A stretch of 26,759 bases of DNA from Chara braunii (taxonomy: Eukaryota; Streptophyta; Charophyceae; Charales; Characeae): the NCBI GenBank assembly GCA_003427395.1, contig BFEA01000094.1:614010-640768 (forward strand). The letters are read 5' to 3'. Both the position numbers and the translations under genes were made by a program. Below are positions 1-9,825 of the stretch, piece by piece. Below the pieces are notes generated by a model. That model was not told where the DNA came from. It made no database searches and saw only the letters and a list, made by a program, of their open reading frames with translations. Positions within the stretch are counted from its first letter, which is position 1; each line of letters opens with the position of its first letter.

Positions 1-84
<84 letters not shown>
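1..84. repeat. (TC)n microsatellite, about 42 units
   Basis: An uninterrupted TC dinucleotide run opens the window, so the true left end of the tract lies outside it. The following 85-354 shows nothing I recognise. Confidence 0.98.
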
Positions 85-88
<4 letters not shown>

Positions 89-354
89 TTCCGCGAAGGT
101 CTTTGTACTTCTACCCCCTCTTCTTTGAAAAACAGGTACTTACTTTTGCCAACGTTAGTGATGACTCGAGCAACATTTATGCCATGATAGCATCCATAGA
201 GAATCGTTCATCGACCTATGAAATGTTGTTTTTAACACTAACGTTAATTTGAACGTTGCTCCAACCTAAAAATTATTACAGGTTTTTTTCTGTTGATTGA
301 CCAACGAAGGATTACATACTCGGTAAACATGTTTGCTCCAACGGGTATGTACAT

Positions 355-759
355 CACGGTGTCGCGCGCGGCGATCTCACACCCACACGCAAAGTATTTT
401 GGTGTCGGACCTCACGGTCGCATCACACAGGAGTTTGAGCCACCTTAGCGAAATACCACTCAGACCGTGCACGCGTGCTATACCTCTCGAGAATCCCTAC
501 GACAGGTTAGAGATTCTACGAGGTATAGCTTACCTTCACCTGTCGGAGCTGTCACCATCCTTTAGGTGGGCGTATCCCTGTTGAGCTATTGACCCACGTG
601 CAAAGGTTTTTATATGCAATCGCAGAGATATGTCAACCGAGGGCGTTGTCTCGATTGCCGTAGCATAGGCATACGCGCGGTTGAACGCCTAGGGACTGAC
701 CCATATATCGTACGATCGAGGAGCTAACTCCCTCGGACCGACTACGTAATCAGGTCGAC
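355..759 (+). repeat. Half copy of the foldback palindrome family (F1)
   Basis: This segment matches the right arm of the inverted repeat at 17506-18278. It starts almost at that palindrome's centre (shared GTGTCGCGCGCGG-type core) and runs to the same outer end (TCAGGTCGAC). Shared landmarks in order are ACCTCACGGTCG, the GCTATACCTCTCG block, GGGCGTATCCCTG and CCGTAGCATA.GCATACGC. The opposite arm is missing, so this is a solo half. On the minus strand it carries a Pol III A-box-like TAGCTCAACAGG. No coding potential is seen. I infer a truncated or single-armed foldback or MITE-like element. Confidence 0.8.
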
Positions 760-925
760 CATTTTGGACCGTCTTCCACGCTTAGCTGCTCATGATAGAG
801 AAATCTACGTTCCTTGTTGACCATGTGAGACAATGCCAATGTCCAACACCCTTTTGTAATCTCCCACTCTCTCAACAGAATCTTAGACAATAATTTGCAT
901 AACCTTGGCCATAGTATGTCGTGTT

Positions 926-935
926 CATATATACA

Positions 936-967
<32 letters not shown>

Positions 968-981
968 AGTATATATGTATA
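926..981. repeat. AT-rich dinucleotide tract
   Basis: Interrupted (TA)n with ACATA and AGTATATATG variants. The overlapping short open frames of YIYIY type are artefacts of this tract. Confidence 0.95.
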
Positions 982-1945
982 TCAGGGGAGCTGTATGAGT
1001 GGTAGACCTCACTTCACAATTGTGGTGCACCCTGTCAGAATGTCCCAGATGACGACCAAAGTTCAGAAGACAATCCAGGGCCCAACATCTGTGTCAATGC
1101 AAGAAAGTCACATACACGCATACAAATGCAGACACAGAATGCGCTACAAGCGTCAACCTTTAACCCATTCATAGCAAGTCCCTCACTCCCCAAAACCTTG
1201 AAAACGACATTCCATCTTACTCCTAACTCCTATTGCCCAGTGCCTTCACTTTTCAAAGACCTTCGAGAGTGACTTATGACATTTCAGGCTTAGACACAGG
1301 GGACGATCCATCCGTTCATTTTTCGGGTTTTGTCTTAGGTGTGGGTATCAAGCCATGTGGAAGTTGAGTCGGAATTCTACCGACCTGCTATCCAATTATA
1401 ACAGAATTGTTCTTCCTTACGGTCCTCTTTCGTAATTCTCTCCAAGAGTGATGAAACCAGTAGGCACAACATAGTCCGAAAGAACTTAACATCCTCTGTC
1501 CTACGTTGGGGTCTAGAAGATTCCTTCTAGACTTGTGCACTGGAGATCGATGCTCATTGATGACCCGCTGTTTAGCCTCTATCCTTATCTAACTGTCAGG
1601 CTGTTGCGCTGTTGGTTTAGGTGATGAACAAAGTTCATTCCCAGCTCCTCCAACCCAATATCTACATAAGTCTCTTTTTAAGATTGTTTACCAAAGTCTC
1701 ATTCTTGGTTCTTCTCCTGACAAGCATAAGTGATATCGTTAATTTATCTTAGAGAAATCACATGATAAAAATTAAATCAGAAGTTCCAAGATAAAGTGAC
1801 AAGTCTCTCAGAGCCAAAATCTCACTTATTCTCTCCTTAAGAGAATCAGAAGCAGTCTGTTAGTAATCAATTAATCAAATTTTATTGAAAAGGTTAGTAG
1901 TAATAGGGTAAACCGCTCGAGATCTACCCATCTTTTATTGGCGTC
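982..1945. other. No gene; spacer of F1 with short perfect hairpins
   Basis: No long or plausible open frame and no microsatellite. Perfect stem-loops include 1511-1532 (9-bp arm GTCTAGAAG, loop ATTC) and 1828-1846 (7-bp arm ATTCTCT, loop CCTTA). It lies between the half foldback and the 59-bp hairpin array. Confidence 0.7.
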
Positions 1946-2690
1946 TGTTTGTGAAAGGGCAGACCTCGAGGACCTTGCTTTTCCTATTCACTGTCCTGTA
2001 TGAGATCAAGGCCAGATGGTAATAAGGCGGGCTTCTCGGAGCCTCGCTCCTCTTACTACCACTTCCTTCATCCATGCGGCTGGGCAATAGGGCTGACATC
2101 TCGGTGCCTTACTCCTCCTACTGCTGTTTGCATTGAAGCACCGCTGACGGGTAATAAGGCAGGTTTCTCGAAGGCTTACTACTCTTATTACACCGTCCGT
2201 GCCGTTATTGCGATAAGGCAGACTTCTCGGAGTCTTGCTACTCTTATCACACCGTCCATGCCATTATTGCGATAAGGCAGGTTTCTCGGAGCCTTGCTAC
2301 TCTTATTACACCATCCGTGTCGTTATTGCGATAAGGCAGGCTTCTCGGAGCCTTGCTACTCTTATTACACCGTCCATGTCATTATTGTGATAAGGCAGGT
2401 TTCTCGGAGCCTTGCTACTTTTATCACACAGTCCATGCCGTTATTGCGATAAGGCAGGCTTCTCGGAGCCTTGCTACTTTTATCACACCGTCCATGCCAT
2501 TATTGCGATAAGGCAGGCTTCTCAGAGCCTTGCTACTTTTATCACACACTTGCCCTGACGCACGGATGGTTGGTAATAAGGCAGGCTTCTCGGAGCCTTG
2601 TTTCTCTTATCACCGTCCTTTCTTAACTGTGCCTTTTAGTCAATAGGGCAGGCCTCTCGGGGCCTTGTTCCTCATATCACCCCTTGCAAG
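1946..2690 (+). repeat. Tandem hairpin array, 59-bp unit (H1)
   Basis: About eleven to twelve copies of a unit with core ATAAGGCAGGCTTCTCGG. Core positions 2154, 2213, 2272, 2331, 2390, 2449 and 2508 are spaced exactly 59 bp. Outer copies (about 1957, 2022, 2087, 2576, 2643) are 65-68 bp apart and more diverged. Most units fold: inner left arm GCAGGCT, loop TCTCGG, right arm AGCCTTGC; outer arm GATAAG with CTTATC. Stem substitutions are often paired. The copy at 2022 has A to G on the left and T to C on the right, and the copy at 2213 has GACT with AGTC instead of GGCT with AGCC. The loop barely changes. No protein product is suggested. Confidence 0.93.
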
Positions 2691-3262
2691 CTTTCCCAAT
2701 GACTCGTTCGTTACTTCTGACGCTACTTGAGCCCTGGGTCATTCGGAATACTTTAAGATTATGTGAGTCGTCCATACGAGACTTGTACCCCATGTCTTAA
2801 ACTCGTCCGCCTGATCCCAGGTTGTGTTAGCTTTGGACTTTTGAGAGTCTGTAGGCATAGGTCAAACGTAGGGTTGATCATCACAGTATCTGACCATAAC
2901 ATGCAAAAGTCTTCAATCCATTGTGAACCCTCTTCCCTTATCATTGGTCAGGTGGCCTATTAAGCAATGGAAGACTGTACAGAGTTAACCCCCTTGCGGC
3001 CCCAAAAGAAACATTCACATAGCGAGACAGTCACTTGGAAGTTCTCGTTCTTGCCATGTTTTTCAGCAACAGTCAGTCATACCCTGTTAGACCCCTTTCA
3101 CTCAATCAATGTTTTTCCTTTCCTTGTACAACATCCTCTCTTTCCCTTGTCTTCAGGCTTAGTTCTGAAGGACCCTTGATTCAAAAGTACTCTTCTCTTA
3201 TTGATATAGTCATAGGTAGTTACCTGAAGGTTATAGATTTAGGGTTTAGGGGTTAGGCAAAA
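2691..3262. other. No gene; F1 spacer
   Basis: Short open frames on both strands (61-73 codons) have no recognisable features. Small hairpins continue, for example the 6-bp arm CTTCAG near 3152 and AGGTA-GT-TACCT near 3213. Nothing else is recognised. Confidence 0.6.
3238..3257 (+). repeat. Short TTTAGGG telomere-like motif
   Basis: Two consecutive TTTAGGG units followed by GTTAGG. TTTAGGG is the telomere unit of plants, many algae and several alveolates. Two units are too few to call an interstitial telomere. Confidence 0.35.
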
Positions 3263-3329
3263 GTGTGCGTACCTTACTGTTCCCTGTCTTCAGAGTTCCA
3301 CCTGAACTCCGGCAAAGCTCCCGCAATCG
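3263..3329 (+). repeat. Conserved 67-bp end repeat of F1, plus copy
   Basis: Matches the reverse complement of 13888-13954 with about 7-8 differences in 67 bp, the best conserved pair in the window. Key blocks are GCGTACCTTA, CAGAGTTCC, TGAACTCCGGC and GCTCCCGCAATCG. It contains a hairpin with arms CAGAGTTC and GAACTC around a 5-nt loop. Similarity falls off sharply after GCAATCG, suggesting an element boundary. Confidence 0.88.
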
Positions 3330-3596
3330 CCCTGTCACTTGGATATGTCTAAAATGACCAAATAAAGAATTGAAGTTTCTTGTGTTTTAAGATTTCAAGT
3401 TACTTATAGTAAGCGATTGAGAACATCATTTTCACAGTCATTGCTGAAAAGATTGGTGTGCTGCGGGGTTCAGACATAGAAAAAGCGGAGGAGGCTAAAG
3501 GAGGTAGAAATCGCCACTCTTGATGACAACCCTCTTCTATCGACTGCATCGCACCATTCCCACCTCTGACCTTATCCTAGCATGTAATGCCAAATG

Positions 3597-3669
<73 letters not shown>
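3597..3669. repeat. (TAA)n microsatellite
   Basis: About 24 TAA units, followed by a degenerate AT-rich tail. Poly-Asn, poly-Ile and poly-Tyr frames here are artefacts. The preceding 3330-3596 shows nothing recognised. Confidence 0.97.
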
Positions 3670-3672
<3 letters not shown>

Positions 3673-4337
3673 TATAATAATAAAAAATGATACTCAAAGA
3701 ATAATAATATTTGATTTGGCTCAAACATCCACACAAACTCAAGGCATGATCCTGCCCAATATACAGTCGGATTCGACTTCTTTCGGCCATGGCTATGACA
3801 CACAGCGCTCAACAGGATCTCTCTTCTTCCCCTGATCATCGTGTCACCAGCAACTTGTTTGCACAAACACACAATACTTTCTCTTCCAACTATAATCTAC
3901 CTTGGATATCCCACATACGTACTCACGTATACACACATCTGCACTCACGCTTGCTGTTCCGTATGCTTCATTATGGCCACCGGGGACCCGCTGTCGGGTC
4001 ATGACCCACACCACTCATTGCCCATGCGCGGATGTGGTCGCAATGCTGCTATCTTTAACAGCCCGTAGCCACTTTGTGATGATTCCAGCTTCTCGTTACG
4101 CGTACCCAGAAGGGCACCTCCCCCTTTTTTGCGCAGCACCGTCCCTCAGAGGAATCCTTGGGGTAAGCCCCCTCATTGCACTTCAACCAGCTGACGCGCA
4201 GCACTGTTTGAGACCTACTTTGGAAACCACTAAGGTAAAGACCCCTTTCGTGGACATTCATGCCTGCTTTCACTTAGGGCGGGCATAAGGCTGACTGAGA
4301 TCAAAACTGTCGGAACAATCAGAAACTGAATAAAATA

Positions 4338-4340
<3 letters not shown>
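3670..4340. other. No confident gene; open frame 3902-4288 of doubtful meaning
   Basis: A 128-codon frame on + at 3902-4288 lacks any recognisable domain. It spans an internal degenerate direct repeat that begins GCGCAGCAC near 4131 and again near 4196, with GGTAA and GACCCC-like blocks following each. This argues for repeat DNA rather than protein coding. Confidence 0.55.
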
Positions 4341-4368
<28 letters not shown>

Positions 4369-4369
4369 T
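4341..4369. repeat. (TAA)n microsatellite
   Basis: About ten units. It borders the palindrome at 4382-4425. Confidence 0.95.
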
Positions 4370-4381
4370 CAGGGTCACCAG

Positions 4382-4425
4382 CCCGTACATACGGAGGTCC
4401 CCGGGCAGACCTCCATACGTACGGG
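4382..4425. repeat. 18-bp-arm quasi-palindrome
   Basis: Left arm 4382-4399 (begins CCCGTACATACGG) pairs with 4408-4425 (ends TACGTACGGG) around an 8-nt CG-rich loop. Sixteen of eighteen positions pair. Both exceptions are A-C on + and would be G-U on a minus-strand RNA. It is followed by a GC-rich stretch with repeated CGTTCG motifs. Confidence 0.85.
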
Positions 4426-4544
4426 CGTTCGAGGTTCCGTACGGGGTCCGAACCCGACGGCGTTCGGCCCCCACCAAAACTTATTTCGGAACCGAAAAAT
4501 ACATTTTTTTTTTCTGAATTGTTTTTTGTGAATACTCTATGACG

Positions 4545-4832
4545 TGAGGTACATGCCTGTAAATTTTCACGTCATTTTACTAAGCCAAATAAGAATTAAA
4601 AATCTTCAAAGATAGCGGTGTCAAAACGTGCTCGCCCACGTATTTTTTCACTTTTTACTTTTTGTTTTCACTTTAGTTCGGGGTCTAAAAAATTTTATTA
4701 TTTTTTGAAACGTTTTTAATGGGTTTTGTATTATGTGAAGTACACATCTATAAATTTTCTGGGCATTTAGCTATGCCAAAAAAAAAATGAAAAATCGCCA
4801 AAGATGGCGGTGTCGAAAACATGCTCGCGCAC
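4545..4832 (+). repeat. Diverged direct duplication, about 97-bp units
   Basis: Unit 1 (4545-4640) and unit 2 (4736-4832) share TGARGTACA, TAAATTTTC, GCCAAA, AAAATC, CAAAGAT.GCGGTGTC and GCTCGC in the same order, about 191 bp apart. Similarity is roughly 70% by eye. Function unknown; no coding frame. Confidence 0.7.
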
Positions 4833-4934
4833 TCACTAAATTTAATTCTCTTTCCGAACGCATCCCCAAGGGGTCCCATACGTTCGGGCGTTCCGGTTTG
4901 GGTCTTCGGCCCGTCTCGAACGCCGGTTACTCTG

Positions 4935-5008
<74 letters not shown>
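4935..5008. repeat. (TAA)n microsatellite, about 24 units
   Basis: A pure tract directly abutting the tRNA-like sequence that starts at 5009. Confidence 0.97.
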
Positions 5009-5009
<1 letters not shown>

Positions 5010-5094
5010 TGGGTGACGGATGGTCCAGTGGTTAGGGCACCGGTTGGACATGCATATTGTGGTCTGAGGTTGCGGGTTCAAATCTGCAACCTCG
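5009..5094 (+). repeat. tRNA-like sequence with A and B boxes (SINE head or tRNA pseudogene)
   Basis: TGGTCCAGTGG at 5021-5031 fits the Pol III A box. GGTTCAAATCT at 5075-5085 fits the B box and sits in a stem flanked by AGGTTGC and GCAACCT. The spacing is tRNA-like, but I cannot build a convincing full cloverleaf. It lies immediately after a TAA tract. A tRNA-derived SINE head is the likeliest reading. No 3' end or tail is evident. Confidence 0.6.
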
Positions 5095-5249
5095 TGCATA
5101 TATCGCCGGCACGACGTTAGGTTGACGCACTACCACTCACATACTGGGCGCGCGCGCTCCCAAGGGCACGGAGGTACACAGGGCTATATATACAGTTCTA
5201 TACTTGGGGAGCCCCCTGCAAGGGTGCCCACTACTGCTGATAACCCAAC

Positions 5250-6370
5250 AGTACTTCCTCGGTCCCCGTAACGGTTGAGCACTGTCGGAGCTGATACCCT
5301 TACAAGGGTATCCGCTCATGATTTTGCGATCGACACAATGTCGACACCAACTGTTAGAATGGGGACGGCTAAAAACAGAAACTGGGGTAAACCCCTCGAC
5401 CATTATGGTTATGAAAGTTAGAAACCGCAAAGGCCAAAACGTGACACACGCGGACAAGAGTCAGGGGTTGAAAATTTCGAATACTCGCAGAGCATGCAAA
5501 GACGACAGAGGTTAGTAAATGAAATGACCCCGCACGCCATTCCGGCACGAACGGAGACTGCAAAATGGTTAGTAAGTACGACCTCCGATCACTAAGGACG
5601 GAGGGTTAGTTAAAACGAAAAAGATCGCGCGGGACGCGGCGACGATTTTCCTCAGTCAAGCTAACGACTGGGGAAGTATGACCATTTTAGCTCAAGTCCG
5701 CAGACGTTGAGCATATCGGAAAAAGCGGGGCGGGAAACCGCTCCTCGCAGGATAAAATAAAGGTAAAAATTAGTAAAGGCCCCGACCATGTGGTCGGGGC
5801 AACTAGACAAATGGGGCCTAACCTGCTGTAAAAGACTGCGATGGCCAACAGCGGCCTGGGTTTCCCCTCACGGTAGGCCGTAGGCCTTATGGACTGACTA
5901 AACTAAAGCATGTACTCTACTTAGGGCAGACTAGCTCCTAATAGAACCAAACATGGAGCTAGCCCAGTAGGCACAGGTACTGACTGATATGCAGAAGATC
6001 TCGGGATCAAGTCCGACCTTCCTTTGGGCTAGCTTCTCTTGCTAGTTATAGGGGGCAAGGTCTACCTTTTTCACCCGCCCTCAGACGAGCGGGGTTCGAA
6101 CCCGTGACTTCAAGACTCGAACCGAGAACAGTTGGACCCCGTTGAGGCAGTTGTCACAATGGGGTAGTTAGAGGTAAGTTTTTCTTTTTCGTTTTTTTTT
6201 ACTTTTTCTTTTATTTTTCGTTGTGTTACTAGTTTTTCCTTTTCGAACCCCGTGTTTCTTCTTCGAAAGTATCGCTGAAACTGGGGTAGGTTCATCCAAA
6301 CCTAAGTCATGAAGGACTTGGCCGCCGAGAAGCTCGGCGCGACGTCGCACAGACCCAGTTCTAGAGGGGG
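5250..6370 (-). repeat. F2 family copy, minus strand
   Basis: Read on the minus strand this has the same order as + 24650-25750. First comes a pyrimidine-rich lead and a GCGACGTCGCGCCG block encoding RRRA. A-rich DNA follows, then a tRNA-like head near 6150-6066, about 840 bp of hairpin-bearing DNA, and a palindrome at 5293-5312 followed by TCCGACAG. Internal palindromes are 5293-5312 (9-bp arm GATACCCTT, centre AC) and 5779-5800 (10-bp arm GCCCCGACCA, centre TG). The frame 5457-5137 on - contains YPCKGI, matching the same position in the other copy. No enzyme domain is seen. I infer a non-autonomous repeat of about 1.1 kb. Confidence 0.65.
6066..6150 (-). repeat. tRNA-like head of F2, minus strand
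   Basis: The palindromic B box GGTTCGAACCC lies at 6093-6103 and the A-box-like TGCCTCAACGGG lies about 40 nt upstream on the minus strand. The same AACGGGGTCYAACTG and TCACGGGTTC landmarks appear at 24866-24935. It is preceded by an A-rich stretch, as in the other copy. Confidence 0.65.
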
Positions 6371-6790
6371 AGAGAGAGAAGGAGAGGGGAGAAAGGGGAG
6401 AGGAGTAAGAGAAGAAAAGCAACTGGGGCCAGAAGGGAGATATCACGAGTAAGCTGGAAAGCGGGGATTCATGTGAAAGAATGATAACGCGAGAAGAAGA
6501 AGAAGGGAAAGTGGAAGGAGATAGAAGAGGCGGAGGTACCATCGCTGATTCTCAGCATTCGGCGTCGTCATCCCGCCGTTTTCGGGAAAAACAGCAGCTG
6601 CTTATTGCGGCATTGCTTGAGTGTCCACGTTCACAAAAAACGCACCCCTGATCCGGGGAAAGCGTGAGCGTGTAAGAGAAGAAGAAGAAGAGGAGGAAGA
6701 AGGAGAAAAAGAAAGAAGGAAGAAGGAAGAAGGAGGAGAGGGGAAAGAAGGAAGGAGAGAAGGGGGGGGAGGAACGAAGGAGGAAGGATA
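6363..6790. repeat. Purine-rich tracts (GA/GAA/GGA) on +
   Basis: Two long polypurine blocks (about 6363-6530 and 6670-6790) are separated by mixed sequence. The E/K- and S/P-rich open frames on either strand are compositional. The region 6791-7008 holds nothing recognised. In the plus-strand arm the corresponding place holds a (CTT)n tract at 24400-24485. Confidence 0.8.
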
Positions 6791-7008
6791 CTTAACTGGC
6801 TGTGACATGCCAGTAACCTCGTGAGCCACGTGCGTCGGCCACCGGACTTCGTCAGTCAGCAGGCTCATCACCTTGGCATACTACTACGTGACGGAGCGGG
6901 AAAAGCATCCGACGACGGCAACATCGAGAGAACAAAAGAAAGAAAGGTGAGTCAGCTATCTTGAGGTTTACCCCCCCTCGACGTTATCAACCATAAGAAC
7001 ATATAAGA

Positions 7009-7012
7009 AGAA

Positions 7013-7051
<39 letters not shown>

Positions 7052-7092
7052 GCAAAGTAAATAAACTAAAACGAATGAAACTACCGCTATAA
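7009..7092 (-). repeat. N motif copy expanded by (ATTT)n
   Basis: On the minus strand, GCGGTAGTTTCATTCG is followed by TTTAG, TTTATTTACTTTGCTTA and a run of about ten ATTT units. This matches N copies at 23084 and 23990, where ATTT runs split the same motif. CA-rich DNA lies just upstream on the minus strand. Confidence 0.65.
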
Positions 7093-7183
7093 CATGAAAA
7101 TGTACACGTGTGTGCGAGTGTGTGTGTATACATGAGTGTGTGCGTGTGTACAAGTGATCGTCGGCTTGATCAGCGATACCTCC

Positions 7184-7221
7184 ACCAGGAAGAGCAAAAT
7201 CGAATGAATCTCCCGCTATAT
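7184..7221 (-). repeat. N motif copy
   Basis: Minus-strand GCGGGAGATTCATTCGATTT then TGCTCTTCC. It differs by few bases from the copy at 9655-9692. In one frame it reads GDSFDFAL, part of a 220-codon minus frame (6968-7630) that I regard as chance because the motif's frame is broken in other copies. Confidence 0.75.
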
Positions 7222-7760
7222 GATGTATATATACATCGCCCTTTGCTCTAGCCACTAACGCGCCTTCGATCCCGCTCGCTTTCAGGGGTGTCATTCGTAG
7301 GTGCGTGAACGTGCGTGTGAAAGAGAGTGAGAGAGAGGTTAGGCGAGTACACACAGTGAAGGAGAGAGAGTTCTTCTTCTTACTCTTCTCAGTCCACCAT
7401 CTCCTTCTCCCCCTCGTGACATCTGACTTTACTGCATCTATAGACGACGAAAGAAAAGAGACAGAGCTTGAACGACACCAGATCCAGACTCGGCTCTTAG
7501 ACTTCAGACACAGCAACGAGTGTTTGCGTGAGATTAGTGACAAAGGCTTGATGATGACGACATTCACATCTCTCTCTCCACCCCTCTCGTCTGATCCTTC
7601 CTCTTCGTCTGTGCATGTCTGACATGGCACTTTCTTCCTGTGCTGTGATATTGATCATTCGGATCATTGGCATCTAAGTCTTCCGCTACACTATCTTGAA
7701 CTTTGAATTGAGAGGTTTGTTCTTGTTCTGGCCTGCGCCTTTATGGTGTACAATAGGGTG

Positions 7761-7793
7761 TAGGGAGAGAGAAAGAGAGAGAGAGAGAGAGGA
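7761..7793. repeat. (GA)n tract
   Basis: A short interrupted GA microsatellite. It is in the pyrimidine-rich stretch downstream (minus strand) of the donor-like site at 7892. The rest of 7222-7886 shows no supported gene. Confidence 0.85.
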
Positions 7794-7892
7794 GGACGAG
7801 AGGGATGAGAGAAGGGAAGGTTGAGCGAGACAAGATCGGGTTAATACGTACCTGTTGCACTACGTGAGTGCGAAAGAGAGAGAAAGACTTAC

Positions 7893-8006
7893 CTGATCAT
7901 GGTGGTCGCTGTCGCGACAGCAGGGCGACTCACTCCCCGAGTACGACACACCCTTATTCCAATCGTATCGGGCCGGAAAAATCGCTACTATACATTCGTT
8001 TTGTCC

Positions 8007-8094
<88 letters not shown>

Positions 8095-8114
8095 TATTAT
8101 TATTATTATTATTT
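7893..8114 (-). repeat. M-type module 9: (AAT)n head, donor-like end
   Basis: Read on minus: about 35 AAT units (8114-8009), then about 115 bp, then ATCAG followed at 7892 by GTAAGTC and a CT-rich tract. The architecture matches the other M modules. The internal part is short and lacks a clear GGCGCTC..CCCAGAC block, so family membership rests on layout. Alternative: an exon with its 5' splice site. Confidence 0.5.
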
Positions 8115-8336
8115 GTTGTCGTGGTTTGGAGTTCAGCCATGACCACTAGTAGGTACGTCCGGAGGAAACAGAGAAGGATAACAAAGGAAAGGTGTGGGGA
8201 TAGGTGAGAGAATGCAGAAGGAGAAAGAAAAGATAAGGAGAAGAATCAGAGAATGCACGCCGGAAGAAAGCGAGCGGAAGCAGGGGGAGATAGCGCGCGC
8301 GTGCGGGGAGAAAGCGTGCGAGGGATCGGGGCGCAA

Positions 8337-8413
8337 AGAAGAAGAAGAAGAAGAAGAAGAAGAAGAAGAAGAAGAAGAAGAAGAAGAAGAAGAAGAAGAA
8401 GCTGAAGAAGAAG
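8337..8413. repeat. (GAA)n microsatellite
   Basis: About 22 GAA units. The 176-177-codon frames on both strands here (poly-E / poly-F) depend on this tract and are rejected as genes. The following 8414-8870 is GC-richer, with no recognised feature. Confidence 0.96.
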
Positions 8414-8920
8414 GAGGGGGAGGAAGAGTTACCTCCCTTGCAGTCGATGAAGGCGATGTTCCGGGCGTGGGTTTTGGGACCTTGTACTCGAGTTACGAGG
8501 GACTCTCTGCACACGCTTTGGGTGGTTTCCAGTTTGCGAGGAAAGGGCGAGTCGTTCTCTGGTGGTCGAGCGGACATTTTTGCGGCACCGCACGGGCCAC
8601 TAGTTCTCTCTATCGGAGGGCTTTCACGACAACTCGCTGTCGCTGCCAGCGGTTGTGGTTGTCGGGGGTTTTTCATGCCGTGTTGTTGGGTTGTGGATTG
8701 TTACGATCGCCCTCGCTCATCCCGTAGGTGTCGGGAAGAGCGGTTGCGGCTTTGTTGAAGATGTTGTTTTCGTGTCCGCACTTACAGCAGCGCGTCCCGG
8801 GTTGTGTCACGATCTCGTGAGGGGGCTCTGTGCTCGTCGCTGACCAAGTAGCTTGACGGAGCCACACACTGGACAACAGGTAAGTCGCTGACCCCGCGAC
8901 TGTATTTGGGCTGCTTCCAT

Positions 8921-8962
8921 CAATCGGATAAGCGAAATCGGATGAGTCCTCAGCTAGAGCTG
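8921..8962 (-). repeat. N motif copy
   Basis: Minus-strand GAGGACTCATCCGATTTCGC then TTATCCGATTGATGGAAGC. It shares the GATGGAA tail with the copies at 9145 and 23484. A plus-strand donor-like CAG|GTAAGT lies nearby at 8877-8885. Confidence 0.65.
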
Positions 8963-9144
8963 GAGATACACAATGCCACCCTCGGTTGTTTGGTTGCTCG
9001 GGTGTATATGTGTGTGTGTGTAAGGGAGAGAAAGAGACCTTGGCCAACAGCTAAGTCTCCAGCGTGCGACTCGCCGCGCGCTACTCGGATCGGTAGAATG
9101 AGGCAAATAAAAAAGCGGCAGTGTTTATTTCCCCGTTTCAGCGA

Positions 9145-9192
9145 AAGATTAATTCTGATTTGCTCGTCCTATCGGTGGAATATGTGTGTGTG
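9145..9192 (+). repeat. N motif copy, plus strand
   Basis: CGAAAGATTAATTCTGATTT, GCTCGTCC and TATCGGTGGAATATGTGTG are followed by a TG run. The motif's usual reading frame has two stops here, arguing that N is a repeat and not a conserved exon. Confidence 0.65.
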
Positions 9193-9429
9193 AGACGTTC
9201 ATGGTTCAACCAAGGAGAGAGTCGAGAGAGAGGGGAAAGATCGCCGCGTGGGACTGTGTGTGAGAGCAAGTGTGAATGAGAGGGCGGTCATGTGAAAGGG
9301 AGAAGTAAATTGCGTGAAGGTAGGAGGAGATCGCGCAGGGAGAAAGAAAAGAAGGGCATGAAAGAGGGAAGTGCACGGAGGAAAAGGAAAAAGGAGAGGA
9401 GGAAGGGAGGAGGGGTAAGTAATACTTAC

Positions 9430-9520
9430 CTGACCACACATCCGCTGGTGGTATTGTGACGTCGGGCTGAGATACCGCCAAGCTACGAGCTTGTCGTCGC
9501 CCCATACCATGAGCTCGATG
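9430..9520 (-). other. Exon-like segment with donor-like end
   Basis: On the minus strand this segment ends GTGGTCAG and is followed by GTAAGTATTACTTACC. It contains GACGTCACAATACC, loosely like the GACGTCAACA of the M modules. Both 99- and 103-codon frames run on into purine-rich DNA. There is no AAT head. I do not recognise a product. Confidence 0.35.
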
Positions 9521-9654
9521 TGTTACACATCATGACGAACCATGTTACGGGCCGGGGGCACATCTAGCTACGACGAAAAACTACAAGAAAGGGCTATGAG
9601 AGAGAGACAGGTAAGTTTTCAATACTGTGGCTTGCTCCTTGGTGCTTGTAGCAG

Positions 9655-9692
9655 TAAGATGAGCAAGATCGAATGAATCTCCCGCTACTCTC
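9655..9692 (-). repeat. N motif copy
   Basis: Minus-strand GCGGGAGATTCATTCGATCT then TGCTCATCTTACTGC. It lies about 130 bp after the donor-like end of M5 with a CA tract between, the same order as M2, CA tract and N on the plus strand. Confidence 0.75.
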
Positions 9693-9825
9693 GGGAGGTA
9701 TACACCGTCGCATAAGCAGTTGCTGATCCGCCTTCGCCACTGCTCGTCCCACTCATCATCAGAGCACCCAAGTGCATGTGCGGATGTATGTGTGTGTGAG
9801 TGTGTGATGAAGTGAGGGCACATAC

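Noticed and set aside
750-1174. Short frames over the AT tract near 926-981
   Set aside because: The YIYIY content comes from (TA)n and there is no domain or conserved partner.
1946-2690. CRISPR array
   Set aside because: The unit is a continuous 59-bp tandem repeat without unique spacers, in eukaryotic-type DNA and with no cas-like genes.
5009-5094. Functional tRNA gene
   Set aside because: A and B boxes fit, but I cannot form a full acceptor stem and anticodon arm. It abuts a microsatellite and looks like a SINE head or pseudogene.
6968-7630. 220-codon minus-strand frame with GDSFDFALPGGG
   Set aside because: It ends in ATTT- and CA-derived repeats. The GDSFDFA part is the N repeat, whose frame is broken in other copies.
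8146-8727. Open frames of 176-177 codons on both strands
   Set aside because: They are read through a (GAA)n tract and purine-rich DNA; composition alone gives poly-E and poly-F frames without stops.
9595-9692. Plus-strand exon between CAG|GTAAGT (9611) and TTGTAGCAG
   Set aside because: The would-be exon is the N repeat in reverse orientation. The sites lie in the wrong order for one exon, and similar sites do not flank other N copies consistently.
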